Origin: Tritrichomonas musculus
Taxonomy: Eukaryota; Parabasalia; Tritrichomonadida; Tritrichomonadidae
Direction: 5' to 3'
NCBI GenBank assembly: GCA_039105265.1
Contig: JAPFFF010000009.1
Location: forward strand, 1,798,001-1,862,000
DNA: 64,000 bases
Position 1 is the first letter of the stretch. Every line of letters starts with the position of its first letter. Under the pieces are notes generated by a model that saw nothing but the letters and a program-made list of their open reading frames with translations, was not told the DNA's origin and made no database searches. Shown in pieces: positions 36,125 to 46,239 of this stretch. The translations under genes were made by a program, and so were the position numbers.

Positions 36125-36997
36125 TTAGTTAGTGACAAAATTTTAAAATAACAATTTTATTAATGTTAAACTTTAATAAAGAGTAATATAAAAACGAGCA
36201 ACATCAATTTCGTTAATTATTATTTATTTCTTTCAAAACAAAGAAAGACAACATTTTTCAGAAACAAAATCCTGTATTTTTTAATTATTGAAAGCCATAA
36301 AATATGATTGACGTAAATTTTATTTTTTATAATCAATTGTTTGACAAATTTGTCATACTGAGGAAAAATAAAAATATGATTTCATGTTTAAATATGCGAA
36401 GCATTTAATATAACATGTTAATCTATATCAATATATACTATAATTTAAACATCTATCCAGAAGAACAATGAGATATTTTGAGGACAATAGTAAATTTTTA
36501 TACACTTAATTGTAAAACCTTTTTCTGAATGATTGTTATTAATTTAATATTAAATTATCTTTGATTTTCATTAAAATTAACATTTTATTTTTTAATATAA
36601 ATATAAAATAAGAATAATTTAAATGAAAAACAATTATATAAATGATTTATTCAACAAAAATTCATGATAAAGTTTTTTTTTAAAACTTCATTTTTTTGAA
36701 TTGTAAATTTTTTGATAAAGTTATTGTTTTAACATTTTTTATTTTAAATTGTATTGCTTTATATTCATTAAATATTATAGAGATAAATCACTATATAATT
36801 ATACTATTACTTATAAATACCAAAATATTAATATCATATTTAAACTATTTTTTTTATGCTCAGAATAATTATTTTTTTAATTCAATACATTTTTTTTTGC
36901 TTTCAGAATTTTAAATACTATAAAACTCTATTCATTATGTTTCAATTTTTTTTCAAATCACAAATCATCATATAATATTCAATTTTTGAAAAGACAT
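36125..36997. other. Gene-free AT-rich spacer
   Basis: About 870 bp between two plus-strand host genes. A 72-codon Phe/Ile/Asn frame (36696-36914) is what chance gives at this base composition. I see no RNA gene, repeat or relic. Confidence 0.6.
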
Positions 36998-37003
36998 TCA
37001 TAA
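36998..37003 (+). promoter_or_regulatory. Trichomonad-type initiator (TCATAA)
   Basis: TCATAA fits TCA-Y-W-W with the putative start A at 37000, giving a 16-nt leader before the ATG at 37016. This is the clearest host-gene match in the window. Confidence 0.55.
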
Positions 37004-37015
37004 TCGTCTTGGAAA

Positions 37016-37927
37016 ATGAGTGATGGTGATGACGAATTTGGAAATGGAATTTCTTATGAATATCTCACAGGTTTAACAGACTACTACTTTAGATTCCCCA
37101 AAGTTGAGATCTACTGGCAAATTATTGGTCTTGTTTTCTTTTTAACCAACTTTTTCTCGTTTATCCCACAAACAGTTGAACTCGTTGAATCTCGAAGCGC
37201 CTTCGGTATTGAACCTCTTGCTACATTTTGCCAAAGTCTTGGCCACTTTCTTCAGTTTCTCAACCTTGTTTGCTTTAAATGTCTTGATTTTGTTGGCTTT
37301 TTCCAATATCCAAACAAAAGTGCTTTCCCACGTATTTTAACTTACTTCAACCTCTTTTTCCAATGGATGATGTTTTTACCTACACCATTTCAAACATTTA
37401 TTTATCACGATCGAGAACCACGTGAATCTAGAAAACAAAATGTCATTAGAGCAGATTGGATCAAAGCTGTTTGCCAATGCACTTTACTCGTCCCAACCGA
37501 CTTGGCTCTATTTTTAATTTGGCTTATTTTAGGACTTTTACGTGGTTTTGAAAGAAGCGAATCAACAAGATACGGAGAAATTTGTGGAACAATATCTACA
37601 GCACTCGAATTTACTTTCTTTGTACCACAAATGTACACAACTTGCAAACTTCGAGATGGAGGTTCATTATCACTTTTGATGCTTGAAATTCAAGCACCTG
37701 CCGACTTGTGCAATGCACTTTACATGTGGTTTGGTACAAAAGATCATTGGACTACATGGCTTACTACTCTTGTTGATGCAATTGAAGAATTTACTCTTCT
37801 TGGAACTTGCTTAATGTTTAACTGCCTTAAGAAAAGGAGAAACAGGCTTTTAGAAAAAGATAGACAATTATCAATGTCTCTTACTGCAAGTATGGAACCA
37901 GAACCTTTATCCTATGATCAATTTTAA
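37016..37927 (+). CDS. PQ-loop repeat membrane protein (SWEET/cystinosin/lysosomal amino-acid transporter type)
   Basis: PQ-loop proteins have seven membrane helices in two three-helix bundles and export small solutes such as cystine or cationic amino acids from lysosome-like compartments. The first PQ motif is FSFIPQTVELVESRSAFGIE (residues ~44-63). The second is FTFFVPQMYTTCKLRDGGSLS (~201-221). About seven hydrophobic segments are visible, with an amphipathic acidic N-terminus and a basic C-terminal tail (KKRRNRLLEKDRQ). The length of 303 aa is normal. The substrate cannot be read from the sequence. The stop is followed by AAA, consistent with the trichomonad polyadenylation context UAAA. 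Confidence 0.82.
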   Translation: MSDGDDEFGNGISYEYLTGLTDYYFRFPKVEIYWQIIGLVFFLTNFFSFIPQTVELVESRSAFGIEPLATFCQSLGHFLQFLNLVCFKCLDFVGFFQYPNKSAFPRILTYFNLFFQWMMFLPTPFQTFIYHDREPRESRKQNVIRADWIKAVCQCTLLVPTDLALFLIWLILGLLRGFERSESTRYGEICGTISTALEFTFFVPQMYTTCKLRDGGSLSLLMLEIQAPADLCNALYMWFGTKDHWTTWLTTLVDAIEEFTLLGTCLMFNCLKKRRNRLLEKDRQLSMSLTASMEPEPLSYDQF

Positions 37928-38208
37928 AACACAACTTCAAAATGTTAAACAATATTGATCTAAGTAAGAAAGAAAAATAAAAATAAACAAAAAATATTTT
38001 ATTGCTTCATTTTTTTTTTTTTTTGGTTTTTAAAAATCATTTTATTATATTGTTGTATATCGTTATAAAAAAAATTATGATCATCTATCTTTCATTGAAT
38101 GCTAAAATCAATAAAACAAACGATTCTATAAATGTAATCAAACAATTTATATTAGTTGAAAGTTATTTTTTTTGGCCAATATCAAAAGTTTGATATAAAT
38201 TTTAACTG

Positions 38209-39636
38209 TTAAGATGGCACAAATGGTTTAACTTCATTTTTAATAAGTGTTGCCAATTCTTGAATTGTTAGTTCATTGAATTCCGACAATTTCATCATTT
38301 CCTCATAATTTGATTCTTCGAGCATCAGCTGAATTGGAGGCGATGGCATTTCACAACCGGTAGTTTGATATATAACGATAGAAGAATATATACAGTTAAG
38401 ACAAGTACATAAGATCAACATAGATGCAGAATCTGATTCATCAATATGTAAAAAATCACCTAAAACGTCTAAAATGTCATATTTTTCGAGAACATTTCTA
38501 GCGAAAGTAGCATTGAAAAAGCGGCTTTTGAGAAATATTATATTATTAAACATTCTTAAAGCTTCTATTTTAATTTTTTGTGTTCCATAATGGAGATATT
38601 GGGCAGCATCATTTAAATATTTGCTATTGAAAAGAAAATTATTTGTATTTGGTGATGAAATAAGACAATTTGAAACAGTAATTAAAGTTTGAATTATTGA
38701 ATCTTCTGATGCAAGACGACATAATTTGTGGAAAATATCCAGAGTATTCAATTCTAAAAATATATTGGCTATTTCATCGCTCCTGTAAACTGCATTACAC
38801 ATAAATTCAATTATTTCTACTTGGGTTTGGCCACGCTTTCGCGTTTGAAGAAGTTCAACAGCAGATTGACATAGGGGCCTAAGGTCAATGTTTTGCAAAA
38901 TTGGATCATTTTGAGCTGAAACAGGCTCATCTTCATCTTCATTCGATGTTCCTAATGCTAAACTAATAACTTTGAATGTTTTTCCTAGAATTTGATCGTT
39001 AAGATTTGAATTAGCCAAAAGAGAATAAAGAGCTTTGATTATTTCAATGACATAAGCATCTGATTTGGGCCATTTTGATCCTAAAAGTGAAGACAATCCA
39101 TTTAAAACACCATATTGATCTGGAATTGATAATGGCAAGGTCAACTTTCTAAGCAATATATTTATTAGATTAAAATTATTTATCAAAATGTTAAATGATA
39201 TTTTTGTCCAGTTAGCCATTTCTGATAAAATTTCAATTGGTGGTGTAAGAAGAACAGACGGACTGTCCTCAGAGATTATTGCAATAAGTACAGTTTGAAG
39301 TTCATTATGCCAAAATTTATGCGTGAAGGTTTTTTCAACTTTACAAAGTGATGAGACAAATCCAAGTATTTGATTTTTGATTTGAAAGTCAGAATCGGTG
39401 CTTTTGACCAATTCAATAAGACGCTGAATTGTTTGATCGTTAATAAATTGCAGACACACATCTTCTTGAGTAACTAAAAGGCTGTGAAGTGTCAATACCC
39501 CTGATAAAATATCTTTTTCTGATGCTGAAGCTATTTGTTTTTGAGCAGCAATAATTGCTGGATCATTTGCAGTTATTTCATAACTCGAATGAAACGCAAT
39601 ATTAAGTCTTTCATCTTGGTCATGAACATTGAACAT
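38209..39636 (-). CDS. Armadillo-repeat protein, importin-alpha-like
   Basis: The protein consists almost wholly of helical ARM-type repeats (~40-440), for example QTIQRLIELVKSTDSDFQIKNQILGFVSSLC and LCQSAVELLQTRKRGQTQVEIIEFMCNAV. Its length and the acidic loop between repeats resemble importin alpha, which carries basic cargo into the nucleus with importin beta. It lacks the basic importin-beta-binding segment at the N-terminus, and the Trp-Asn ladder of classical importin alpha is not obvious. It may therefore be a divergent karyopherin alpha or another ARM adaptor. It is divergent from the coiled-coil gene at 39842, with 205 bp between them. Confidence 0.6.
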   Translation of the reverse strand: MFNVHDQDERLNIAFHSSYEITANDPAIIAAQKQIASASEKDILSGVLTLHSLLVTQEDVCLQFINDQTIQRLIELVKSTDSDFQIKNQILGFVSSLCKVEKTFTHKFWHNELQTVLIAIISEDSPSVLLTPPIEILSEMANWTKISFNILINNFNLINILLRKLTLPLSIPDQYGVLNGLSSLLGSKWPKSDAYVIEIIKALYSLLANSNLNDQILGKTFKVISLALGTSNEDEDEPVSAQNDPILQNIDLRPLCQSAVELLQTRKRGQTQVEIIEFMCNAVYRSDEIANIFLELNTLDIFHKLCRLASEDSIIQTLITVSNCLISSPNTNNFLFNSKYLNDAAQYLHYGTQKIKIEALRMFNNIIFLKSRFFNATFARNVLEKYDILDVLGDFLHIDESDSASMLILCTCLNCIYSSIVIYQTTGCEMPSPPIQLMLEESNYEEMMKLSEFNELTIQELATLIKNEVKPFVPS

Positions 39637-39841
39637 TTTGTAAGAGATCTAAAATCAAAAAACGAGTTTTAAGGCTTTGAATTCTTTCAATTTCTATTTG
39701 ATCATTTACTGTGAAAATATCATAAAAAAAAAGTTAGATTGAAAAAAATTGAATTTGAATGTTAAAATCCAAAAAAGGGTTTTCAATCAAATTTATTATT
39801 ATTTTTATTTCAATTTCTCGAATTAATTTTTGGACTCCTTA

Positions 39842-40615
39842 ATGGCTCAATCGCAAAAAGATCAAATATTTGAACAACTTCAGCAGATACAAGCTGAAAA
39901 TTCTGAATTGCATGAACGCATTGCAAAACTTAAGGCTCAAAGACATCTTGCAAATGAAGAAGACCAAGAAAAACCAGATACTAACCAGACTCAAGAATAC
40001 GCAGCTGAAATTGAAAAATTAAAAGTTCAATTAAATCAGGAGGAAGCCAATATTGTTGATCTTAAGAAAAATCTTACGACTTTAATGTCTAATCAACAGA
40101 CAATTCAGGCTCAAATTGACGAAGAGAATAATCAAGTATTCCAAGATCTTGTTCCTAAGCTCAAAAAAGAGGAAGAAGAGACAACAAAGTTTTATGATGA
40201 AATTATCAATTTATGCTCGCAATGCGAGGGAGTAGATATCGACTCACTCAAAAATCTTGTACGTGAAGTTCAAGAAAAGAGAAAATCAGTTTCTCAGAAG
40301 ACAGAAGAGCACCAGAAAATCCTAAGATTGATTACATTCAATAAATCACAGACCAATTCAAATGCTACACCAAAACAAGAATCGAACAATACCAAACCAG
40401 CAGATAACAAAAAAAAATTACTCCCAAAACAACCAGCCAAGTTTCCGCCTGCAAACGAAAATAAACAAACCAAAAAGAGAAATCAACCACAAGGAAATAC
40501 CCCCAACCAAGAAATGTTTGATAATCCACTTCCATGCTTCCAATTGTCAGCTCCTCAACTTAAAGGTGGCGCTATGAGAAGAAGAACAAGTTTAGCAATC
40601 AAGCATAAAAAGTAA
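39842..40615 (+). CDS. Coiled-coil protein with basic disordered tail, 257 aa
   Basis: Not recognised. The ATG at 39842 (MAQSQKDQIFEQLQQIQ) is taken as the start, since the frame opens earlier only with a TTG codon. Residues ~5-165 are heptad-rich (KLKVQLNQEEANIVDLKKNLTTL) and should form one long coiled coil with a short break near Cys residues at ~125-128. The last ~85 residues are Asn/Lys/Pro-rich and basic, ending GGAMRRRTSLAIKHKK. The tail could bind tubulin or nucleic acid. This is inference only. Confidence 0.65.
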   Translation: MAQSQKDQIFEQLQQIQAENSELHERIAKLKAQRHLANEEDQEKPDTNQTQEYAAEIEKLKVQLNQEEANIVDLKKNLTTLMSNQQTIQAQIDEENNQVFQDLVPKLKKEEEETTKFYDEIINLCSQCEGVDIDSLKNLVREVQEKRKSVSQKTEEHQKILRLITFNKSQTNSNATPKQESNNTKPADNKKKLLPKQPAKFPPANENKQTKKRNQPQGNTPNQEMFDNPLPCFQLSAPQLKGGAMRRRTSLAIKHKK

Positions 40616-41003
40616 TATGGCTATGCAATATTTGAATTTTTTCAACGGAAAGAATGAAAAATAAAGATATATAAAAAAACAAAATTCTTTTTTTAAATTG
40701 ATTTTAATTATTGATAATTAATTTCCATGAAAATATTTGACTATTGCTTATAAATTTGCCATATATTATTATTTTGATCATTCCAATTGAGGAAATTCTT
40801 TACAGTAAAATAAACTTCATGATACAAAAAAATGATGATAAATTAACAGATAGATAAAAGATATGTTAATTTTGTATTTGTATTTGGCTATACAAATCAT
40901 TAAAGATTGCACTCCGTAATATTAACACATGGACAAAACAAAAAAAACGAATTGATCAATTTTCAAAAGCAAAATTGATATATTACGCTAGAAAATTGAA
41001 TCA
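40616..41003. other. Convergent spacer, nothing recognised
   Basis: 388 bp of AT-rich DNA between the ends of two convergent coiled-coil genes. No coding frame, repeat or RNA gene was seen. Confidence 0.6.
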
Positions 41004-42875
41004 TTATTTTCTAATGAAAAATTCATCAAGTTTATCATACAAATCTTCCATTTGTTTTTCATATGAGCAGAGCAAAGTATCATCCTCATGAAATTTTTCT
41101 TTCTTCCATAATAAAACTTCATCATTTACTATAAGATATAATGAATCAATCGATTTGAAAACAAGCTTTTCTTCGTCAGGAAGAATATCATACTCATCTT
41201 TTTCTTTTTCAATAGAATCTACTTGTCGTTTCATCTTTCTTTTTCTAATATTAATTCTTTTAACAAGTTCATTATATCTTTTTTGAAGTGTTTCATTATC
41301 TCTTGCCTTTCTTTCTAATCTTTTGCTTCTTTTCATTTGAAGAGTTTGAATTAAATTAGTCACATTTTCAATTGTCGGCTGCGAATTAAGAGAAAGAAGA
41401 AGAGGGTCATTGATATTTTTAACTTGGCTAATTTTCTCGGCTAATTCAATTGACATATTTTTATAATTTAAATTTTTTTTTTCTTGCTCTTGAGTAATTT
41501 GATTAAGTTGATTTGTACAGTCGGTTTCTAAAACAATATCATTGCTTAAAGATTTTATAATTTGTTGCATTTGAAATTTTTTATCTTTTATTTCTTGAAA
41601 TTGATTGAAATCAGGCATTTTTTGATTTTTTTTATCATTAATCTCTTTATATAATTTATCCAATGCTTCTTCTGTTATGAGCGCATCATCAATTTTATTA
41701 AAATATTGAGTGAGTTCATTGATTAATGGAATACTTGCTTGCATATCACATTGTATTTGGCTAAGATCGATGTTCTCCTTATTCAAACTGATCTTTATTT
41801 CCTTTTTCTGATGTAGAATTGATATAATTTCTTGGTTCAATAAATTTACTTGATTTTCCGATTTTTTAAGCTCAGCAGTTTTATCAAATGCTTTCTTTAG
41901 CACCATCTCTTTCTGCTCTTCGAAATTAATTTCTCCAACGTTCAATTCTTTTATTTTGTCATTTTTTAATGATATATCAATTGTTTTTGTATTTATTGAT
42001 TGCCTTGTCTCAGTTATAGCTAAATCATAAGCGCATAATTTTTGTTTTATACTGTCACAATGAATTTGAATTGTACTTTTAAAATCAACCAAATTTGCTT
42101 CGACTTGCTTTAAATTTGATGCTTTATTCAAAATATCGCTTTGTTTTTTTTGCATTTCTTCTTTAAATTCATTTATTTCATTTTTGATTTTATTAAATCG
42201 AGCTTGAACAGCAAGAATTTTTGATTTCACAGATTGATGATCAATTTGGGTATCTTGAAGTGCAATTTTTAATTTCATTATAGATGTATTTAAGAAAATA
42301 ATAGAATCTTTTGCTTGTTCGATTTTTTCTTTTTTTCTTTCTATTTTTTTTATAGTCGTTTCATTATTTGTTTCCATTGTTGATAATACATTATTGTAGT
42401 CAGCTAATGTTTCAGTTTCTATTTCGTTATTTTTCAACAATTCAAGTGCGGATGATGCTTTTATAATAATTTCTGATATTTTTTTATGCTCAATTTGCAA
42501 TTCTTGTTTTCTTTTAATTAATCGCCTCTTTTCTTTAAATATTAATTGTAGCCTATTATTTGCCTTTTCTGTTTCTTCGTCAATGATTTGAATCTCTGCA
42601 TCAGACTTCTTTGAATAATATTTTTTTTTGCTTTTAAGGGATTGCTGTTTTAAAATCAAGTTATTCGCATATTCTGTAAGTTGTTTTTCACGTTTGATCA
42701 TTTGAAGACATGCATTGATTTTTTGTGTGGAAAACGAATTAATTTGCTTTTTTTTTCGATTGAATTTCTCAATGTTATAGGTTAAATTATGATGAACTTC
42801 ATTAAATTGATCGCCAATTTCTTCATATGTTTGATTCAATGATTGAATATTGTAGTTGATGACAGAATCTATCAT
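41004..42875 (-). CDS. Long coiled-coil protein, 623 aa
   Basis: Not recognised. Nearly the whole protein (residues ~10-600) is charged helix with heptad spacing (KRRLIKRKQELQIEHKKISEIIIKASSALEL) and very few Pro or Gly, typical of cytoskeletal filament or SMC-arm-like coiled coils. There is no P-loop, so it is not an SMC protein. The C-terminal ~70 residues (DEEKLVFKSIDSLYLIVNDEVLLWKKEKF) form a small mixed domain. On the mRNA strand a two-codon frame ATGAAATGA overlaps the chosen ATG. Trichomonads have many such proteins in their striated fibres and costa, a possible but unproven location. Confidence 0.65.
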   Translation of the reverse strand: MIDSVINYNIQSLNQTYEEIGDQFNEVHHNLTYNIEKFNRKKKQINSFSTQKINACLQMIKREKQLTEYANNLILKQQSLKSKKKYYSKKSDAEIQIIDEETEKANNRLQLIFKEKRRLIKRKQELQIEHKKISEIIIKASSALELLKNNEIETETLADYNNVLSTMETNNETTIKKIERKKEKIEQAKDSIIFLNTSIMKLKIALQDTQIDHQSVKSKILAVQARFNKIKNEINEFKEEMQKKQSDILNKASNLKQVEANLVDFKSTIQIHCDSIKQKLCAYDLAITETRQSINTKTIDISLKNDKIKELNVGEINFEEQKEMVLKKAFDKTAELKKSENQVNLLNQEIISILHQKKEIKISLNKENIDLSQIQCDMQASIPLINELTQYFNKIDDALITEEALDKLYKEINDKKNQKMPDFNQFQEIKDKKFQMQQIIKSLSNDIVLETDCTNQLNQITQEQEKKNLNYKNMSIELAEKISQVKNINDPLLLSLNSQPTIENVTNLIQTLQMKRSKRLERKARDNETLQKRYNELVKRINIRKRKMKRQVDSIEKEKDEYDILPDEEKLVFKSIDSLYLIVNDEVLLWKKEKFHEDDTLLCSYEKQMEDLYDKLDEFFIRK

Positions 42876-43213
42876 TTCATTTTAAGATTTTAATTGAATT
42901 TGCTCTCAATTTTAAACGTACATATTATCAATCAAAAAAACATATTTTTCTTTTTAATTTGATTTAATACATTACACATATAGAATTTTACCAATAAATG
43001 AATTGATGCTAAAATCAAATAATATGATTCAAATTTCTTATTGCTATTCCAAACAATTGCTTTCATTCTAATGAAAGAATTTATTCGTTTTATGTTTTAT
43101 AATAAAAAAAAAATGGTTAACACAAAAAAAAATTAACGTTAACTAATTTTCCAAATGAAAATTTATATCAATTCTATTAATTTTAATAACAATAATAATT
43201 ATAGTACAACTAA
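42876..43213. other. Spacer, nothing recognised
   Basis: 338 bp of AT-rich DNA between two minus-strand genes. It contains A-runs and ttaac-type repeats near 43120-43145 but no coding stretch or clear signal. Confidence 0.55.
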
Positions 43214-43975
43214 TTAAAACTGATCTTTTAAAATTTTTAAAAATACGCCATATTCTTTTTGATTCTTTGTTAAATTTAACGCATAATCAATTGTTTCTTT
43301 TGCTTTTTGCTTTTGATTTAGACCAAGGTGAGCCTCGATTTTTCTCATCAATGCTTTCAAATCATTAGGATCAATTCTTAGAGCGGCATCTGCATAAATC
43401 AAACATTTTTTCCAATCAAAATTTTTACTGTACATTAATGCTAAATTTTTTTGCGTTCTTAATTTCATATTTAAAACAGATTTACCGAAATAATCTTCAA
43501 GAGCATTCAAAGCATTTGAATATAATATAATAGCCTGCGAAACATTGTGCTCTTTAAAATTCTGAGATGCTTCATCATTTAATTGGTCAGCATATTCGAC
43601 TGCTTTGGAAGCACTTGAAAAAGTTTTCATAATATCAATAATTTCTATTTCAATTATAATTTTGGCATTTGGAGGGACATTTGGTTCGTGACCTTTTTTT
43701 CCAAATGCATATTTCGGATCATGCACTGTAAATTTTGAAATTTCACCAACTTTCATAGTTCCTACGGCAATATCAATAGCTTCAATTGGAGAATCATCAT
43801 TTCCAACAAAAAATTTGAGTGGATCACTTTTCTCACGCGTTGATTCGATAATAGAATTGTTATCTGCTAATTTGATAATATAATGAATTTTAACTTTGTC
43901 ATCAGTATTAACTTTGGAACCAGAACCTTCTCTTATAATTTCTTTATAAATTGATTTTTCCCACGTGATAAACAT
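43214..43975 (-). CDS. FKBP-type peptidyl-prolyl isomerase domain with C-terminal TPR repeats
   Basis: FKBP-TPR proteins are Hsp90 co-chaperones. The start is the ATG at 43975; one earlier codon is TTG. The FKBP domain spans residues ~8-113 (GSGSKVNTDDKVKIHYIIKL ... VGTMKVGEISKFTV ... KYAFGKKG ... IIIEIEIID). The pocket is altered. The central Trp of FKBP12 is Ile here (IEAIDIAVG), the FD pair reads IE, while the Tyr of KYAFG is kept. Two or three TPR units follow (~118-245). The carboxylate-clamp Asn of TPR2 (KNLAL) and the Lys/Arg of TPR3 (KALMRK) are present, but the TPR1 clamp looks changed. Weak isomerase activity and partial Hsp90 binding are likely by inference. The gene is divergent from the kinesin gene, with a 102-bp gap. 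Confidence 0.85.
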   Translation of the reverse strand: MFITWEKSIYKEIIREGSGSKVNTDDKVKIHYIIKLADNNSIIESTREKSDPLKFFVGNDDSPIEAIDIAVGTMKVGEISKFTVHDPKYAFGKKGHEPNVPPNAKIIIEIEIIDIMKTFSSASKAVEYADQLNDEASQNFKEHNVSQAIILYSNALNALEDYFGKSVLNMKLRTQKNLALMYSKNFDWKKCLIYADAALRIDPNDLKALMRKIEAHLGLNQKQKAKETIDYALNLTKNQKEYGVFLKILKDQF

Positions 43976-44077
43976 CAATGTTTATCAAAATCTGCCCAAA
44001 ATAAAATATAGCCAAATAAAATCAGAATTTTATAAATTTCGCAGAAATTTCACAATTTAAAACATTCTCATCAAAAC

Positions 44078-46006
44078 ATGAAATTAAAATATCTCAAAGA
44101 TAATATTCGTGTTTACACCCGTTTGATGCCTATACCTGCATCTGAACTTGAGCAAGGTTTTCGACCCATTGTTGAAGTTGATAATGATACTAAAATTGTT
44201 ACTTTGAAGACGGATCCACTTGATCAATTTCCTCGAAAATTTCAATTTACAGATGTTTTTGATGAAAATACAAGTCAAGAAAGCATTTATGAACGGACTG
44301 CAATGCCAATTATCCAAGATTTTCTACACGGATATAATTGCGTTCTTTTTACATACGGACATGCAGGAACAGGGAAAACATATACTATTGAAGGTGACCC
44401 AAAAAACGAAGAAACTGAAGGAATTATGCCACGTGTTTTTAGATATCTTTTTAATTATATTAGTTCAACGTATCATGAAGATTGTATTCTTCGTGCTTCA
44501 TACTTAGAAATATATGCTGAAAACTATCGCGATCTCTTACTAGATGAAAAAAAGGGCGTTGCTCCCCCAAAAATCGAAATATTTCATTCACTTGGAAAAA
44601 CACAATTTCATGGAATAACAGAATATATTGTCAATTCACCAAAAGAACTCCGCAAGCTTCTACGATATGGATCATCTAGAAGAACCAAAACAGTAACTTC
44701 ATCTGATACGACAACTGGTAGTCATACCATATTTAAATTAATTTTAGAAAGAAGAGACAAAAAAACTAAACAATCAAAAGTCTCAGAACTTAGTTTTGCA
44801 GATTTAGCAGGAACAGATAAATTTACAGAAGGCGAATTAACCCCAGAAAAATTAAGACAATGCTCAAAGATTAACTTATCACTTTTTGAACTCGGAAATG
44901 TTATTAATTTAATCACTGAAAATTCTCCATACATACCTTTTAGAAATTCAAAGCTTACTGCTGCTCTTCGTAATTGCTTAGGTGGAAATGCAAAAACATC
45001 AATTGTTACAACCGTTAATCCATTTATTTCACATTATTCTGAAACATTGTCTTCTTTCCTTTTCGCTGCACGCGCTCGTCAAATTGTTAATTGCCCAGTT
45101 ATTAATGAAGATCCTCGTGACTCTCTCATTCGTTCACTTCGAGTTAAAATTGCTCAATTAAGACAACAACTTTTGAATGAAAAGAACAGAAGTCTTCTTA
45201 CAGCTGAAGAGAAAAAGAAGATCGATGAAATAACTCAAAATCATCAGCGAACAATGGCATTTTTAAACGAAGAGAAAGATGAAGAAGACAGAAAACACGA
45301 AGAAACACGAATGCAACTCGAAAACATAATAAAACAGAAAGAAGAAGTTGAAAAACAAAACGAAAAACTTCAAGAACAAGTAAAAGTCCTTGAAGCACAA
45401 ATAAATAATAAACCTCACAAAATTGAATCAGGTCTCAATTCTCAAAATAATAATAATGATGATGACGATGATGATGAAAGCCAAAAAGAAAATAAATTCG
45501 AAGACCCTCAAGATGAAATAAAAAATGTCGAACTCCAAATTGCAAACGAAACAAAGAAATACTTAAAGGATTCAAAGGAGATGCAATCATCAATCAAAAA
45601 GAAGACAAAAGATATCGCTTTCTTAAATTTCGTTATTTCACAGTTTTTGCCAGATCAACTCGATAAAACATTACCGGTACCTGTCGTTGAACCATTACCA
45701 GATTTACCCAACGAGGAAGTGATGGTCGACGAGTATCAAAATTCAATCAGAATCCTTAAGAGCTCTAAATTACTCACTGGTATTGAAGAAGAAGCCGTTG
45801 TCGTTGAAGAAGCTGAAATCAAAAGAAAACCCAAATCGAGATCTAGTGTGAGACATAGAAAGAGGGATGATGATGATAATGATAATGACAACAACAACAA
45901 CAATGATGATGATGTTAATAACAAAGATGATAATGAACATAGAAGTAGGGAATTAAATACGTCTAGAAGACGAAGACCAAAAATTCCAAAAATTACTCGA
46001 TTTTAA
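44078..46006 (+). CDS. Kinesin motor protein, divergent nucleotide switches
   Basis: Kinesins walk along or regulate microtubules using ATP. The N-terminal motor domain covers residues ~8-340. The P-loop GHAGTGKT is at 94-101 (canonical GQTGSGKT). Switch I reads SDTTTGSH at 209-216 where most kinesins have NxxSSRSH. Switch II is DLAGTD at 242-247 in place of DLAGSE. Later segments (INLSLFELGNVINLI, YIPFRNSKLTAALRNCLGG, TSIVTTVNP) are standard. After the neck, a coiled coil (~345-440) and an Asp/Asn-rich tail with basic ends follow (RKPKSRSSVRHRKR, then Asn/Asp runs). The Arg and Glu that normally form the switch salt bridge are Gly and Asp here. The subfamily was not determined. The N-terminal motor suggests plus-end type. 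Confidence 0.93.
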   Translation: MKLKYLKDNIRVYTRLMPIPASELEQGFRPIVEVDNDTKIVTLKTDPLDQFPRKFQFTDVFDENTSQESIYERTAMPIIQDFLHGYNCVLFTYGHAGTGKTYTIEGDPKNEETEGIMPRVFRYLFNYISSTYHEDCILRASYLEIYAENYRDLLLDEKKGVAPPKIEIFHSLGKTQFHGITEYIVNSPKELRKLLRYGSSRRTKTVTSSDTTTGSHTIFKLILERRDKKTKQSKVSELSFADLAGTDKFTEGELTPEKLRQCSKINLSLFELGNVINLITENSPYIPFRNSKLTAALRNCLGGNAKTSIVTTVNPFISHYSETLSSFLFAARARQIVNCPVINEDPRDSLIRSLRVKIAQLRQQLLNEKNRSLLTAEEKKKIDEITQNHQRTMAFLNEEKDEEDRKHEETRMQLENIIKQKEEVEKQNEKLQEQVKVLEAQINNKPHKIESGLNSQNNNNDDDDDDESQKENKFEDPQDEIKNVELQIANETKKYLKDSKEMQSSIKKKTKDIAFLNFVISQFLPDQLDKTLPVPVVEPLPDLPNEEVMVDEYQNSIRILKSSKLLTGIEEEAVVVEEAEIKRKPKSRSSVRHRKRDDDDNDNDNNNNNDDDVNNKDDNEHRSRELNTSRRRRPKIPKITRF

Positions 46007-46239
46007 GGCCGAATTGTTTATTTCCTTTTATTTTTTTTTTTGTTTTTATATATATTAAATTATTTTTTTTTTAACAAACTTTTTAATAACTTCTTTCAAT
46101 AATTCAATTCAATTTTCTTCAAAATAAAAAAATCAACAATCTTTGTTGTACGCTTATTATTTTTTTTATTACGTATATATAAAAAAGAAGTATTTAACTG
46201 CTTAATCAAAACAATAAAGAAAAGCAAAAAAAAATCAAT

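Noticed and set aside
36696-36914. 72-codon Phe/Ile/Asn frame
   Set aside because: Typical chance frame in AT-rich spacer, with no balanced composition.
41004-42875. SMC-family ATPase
   Set aside because: The coiled coil is long enough, but there is no P-loop, signature motif or hinge domain.
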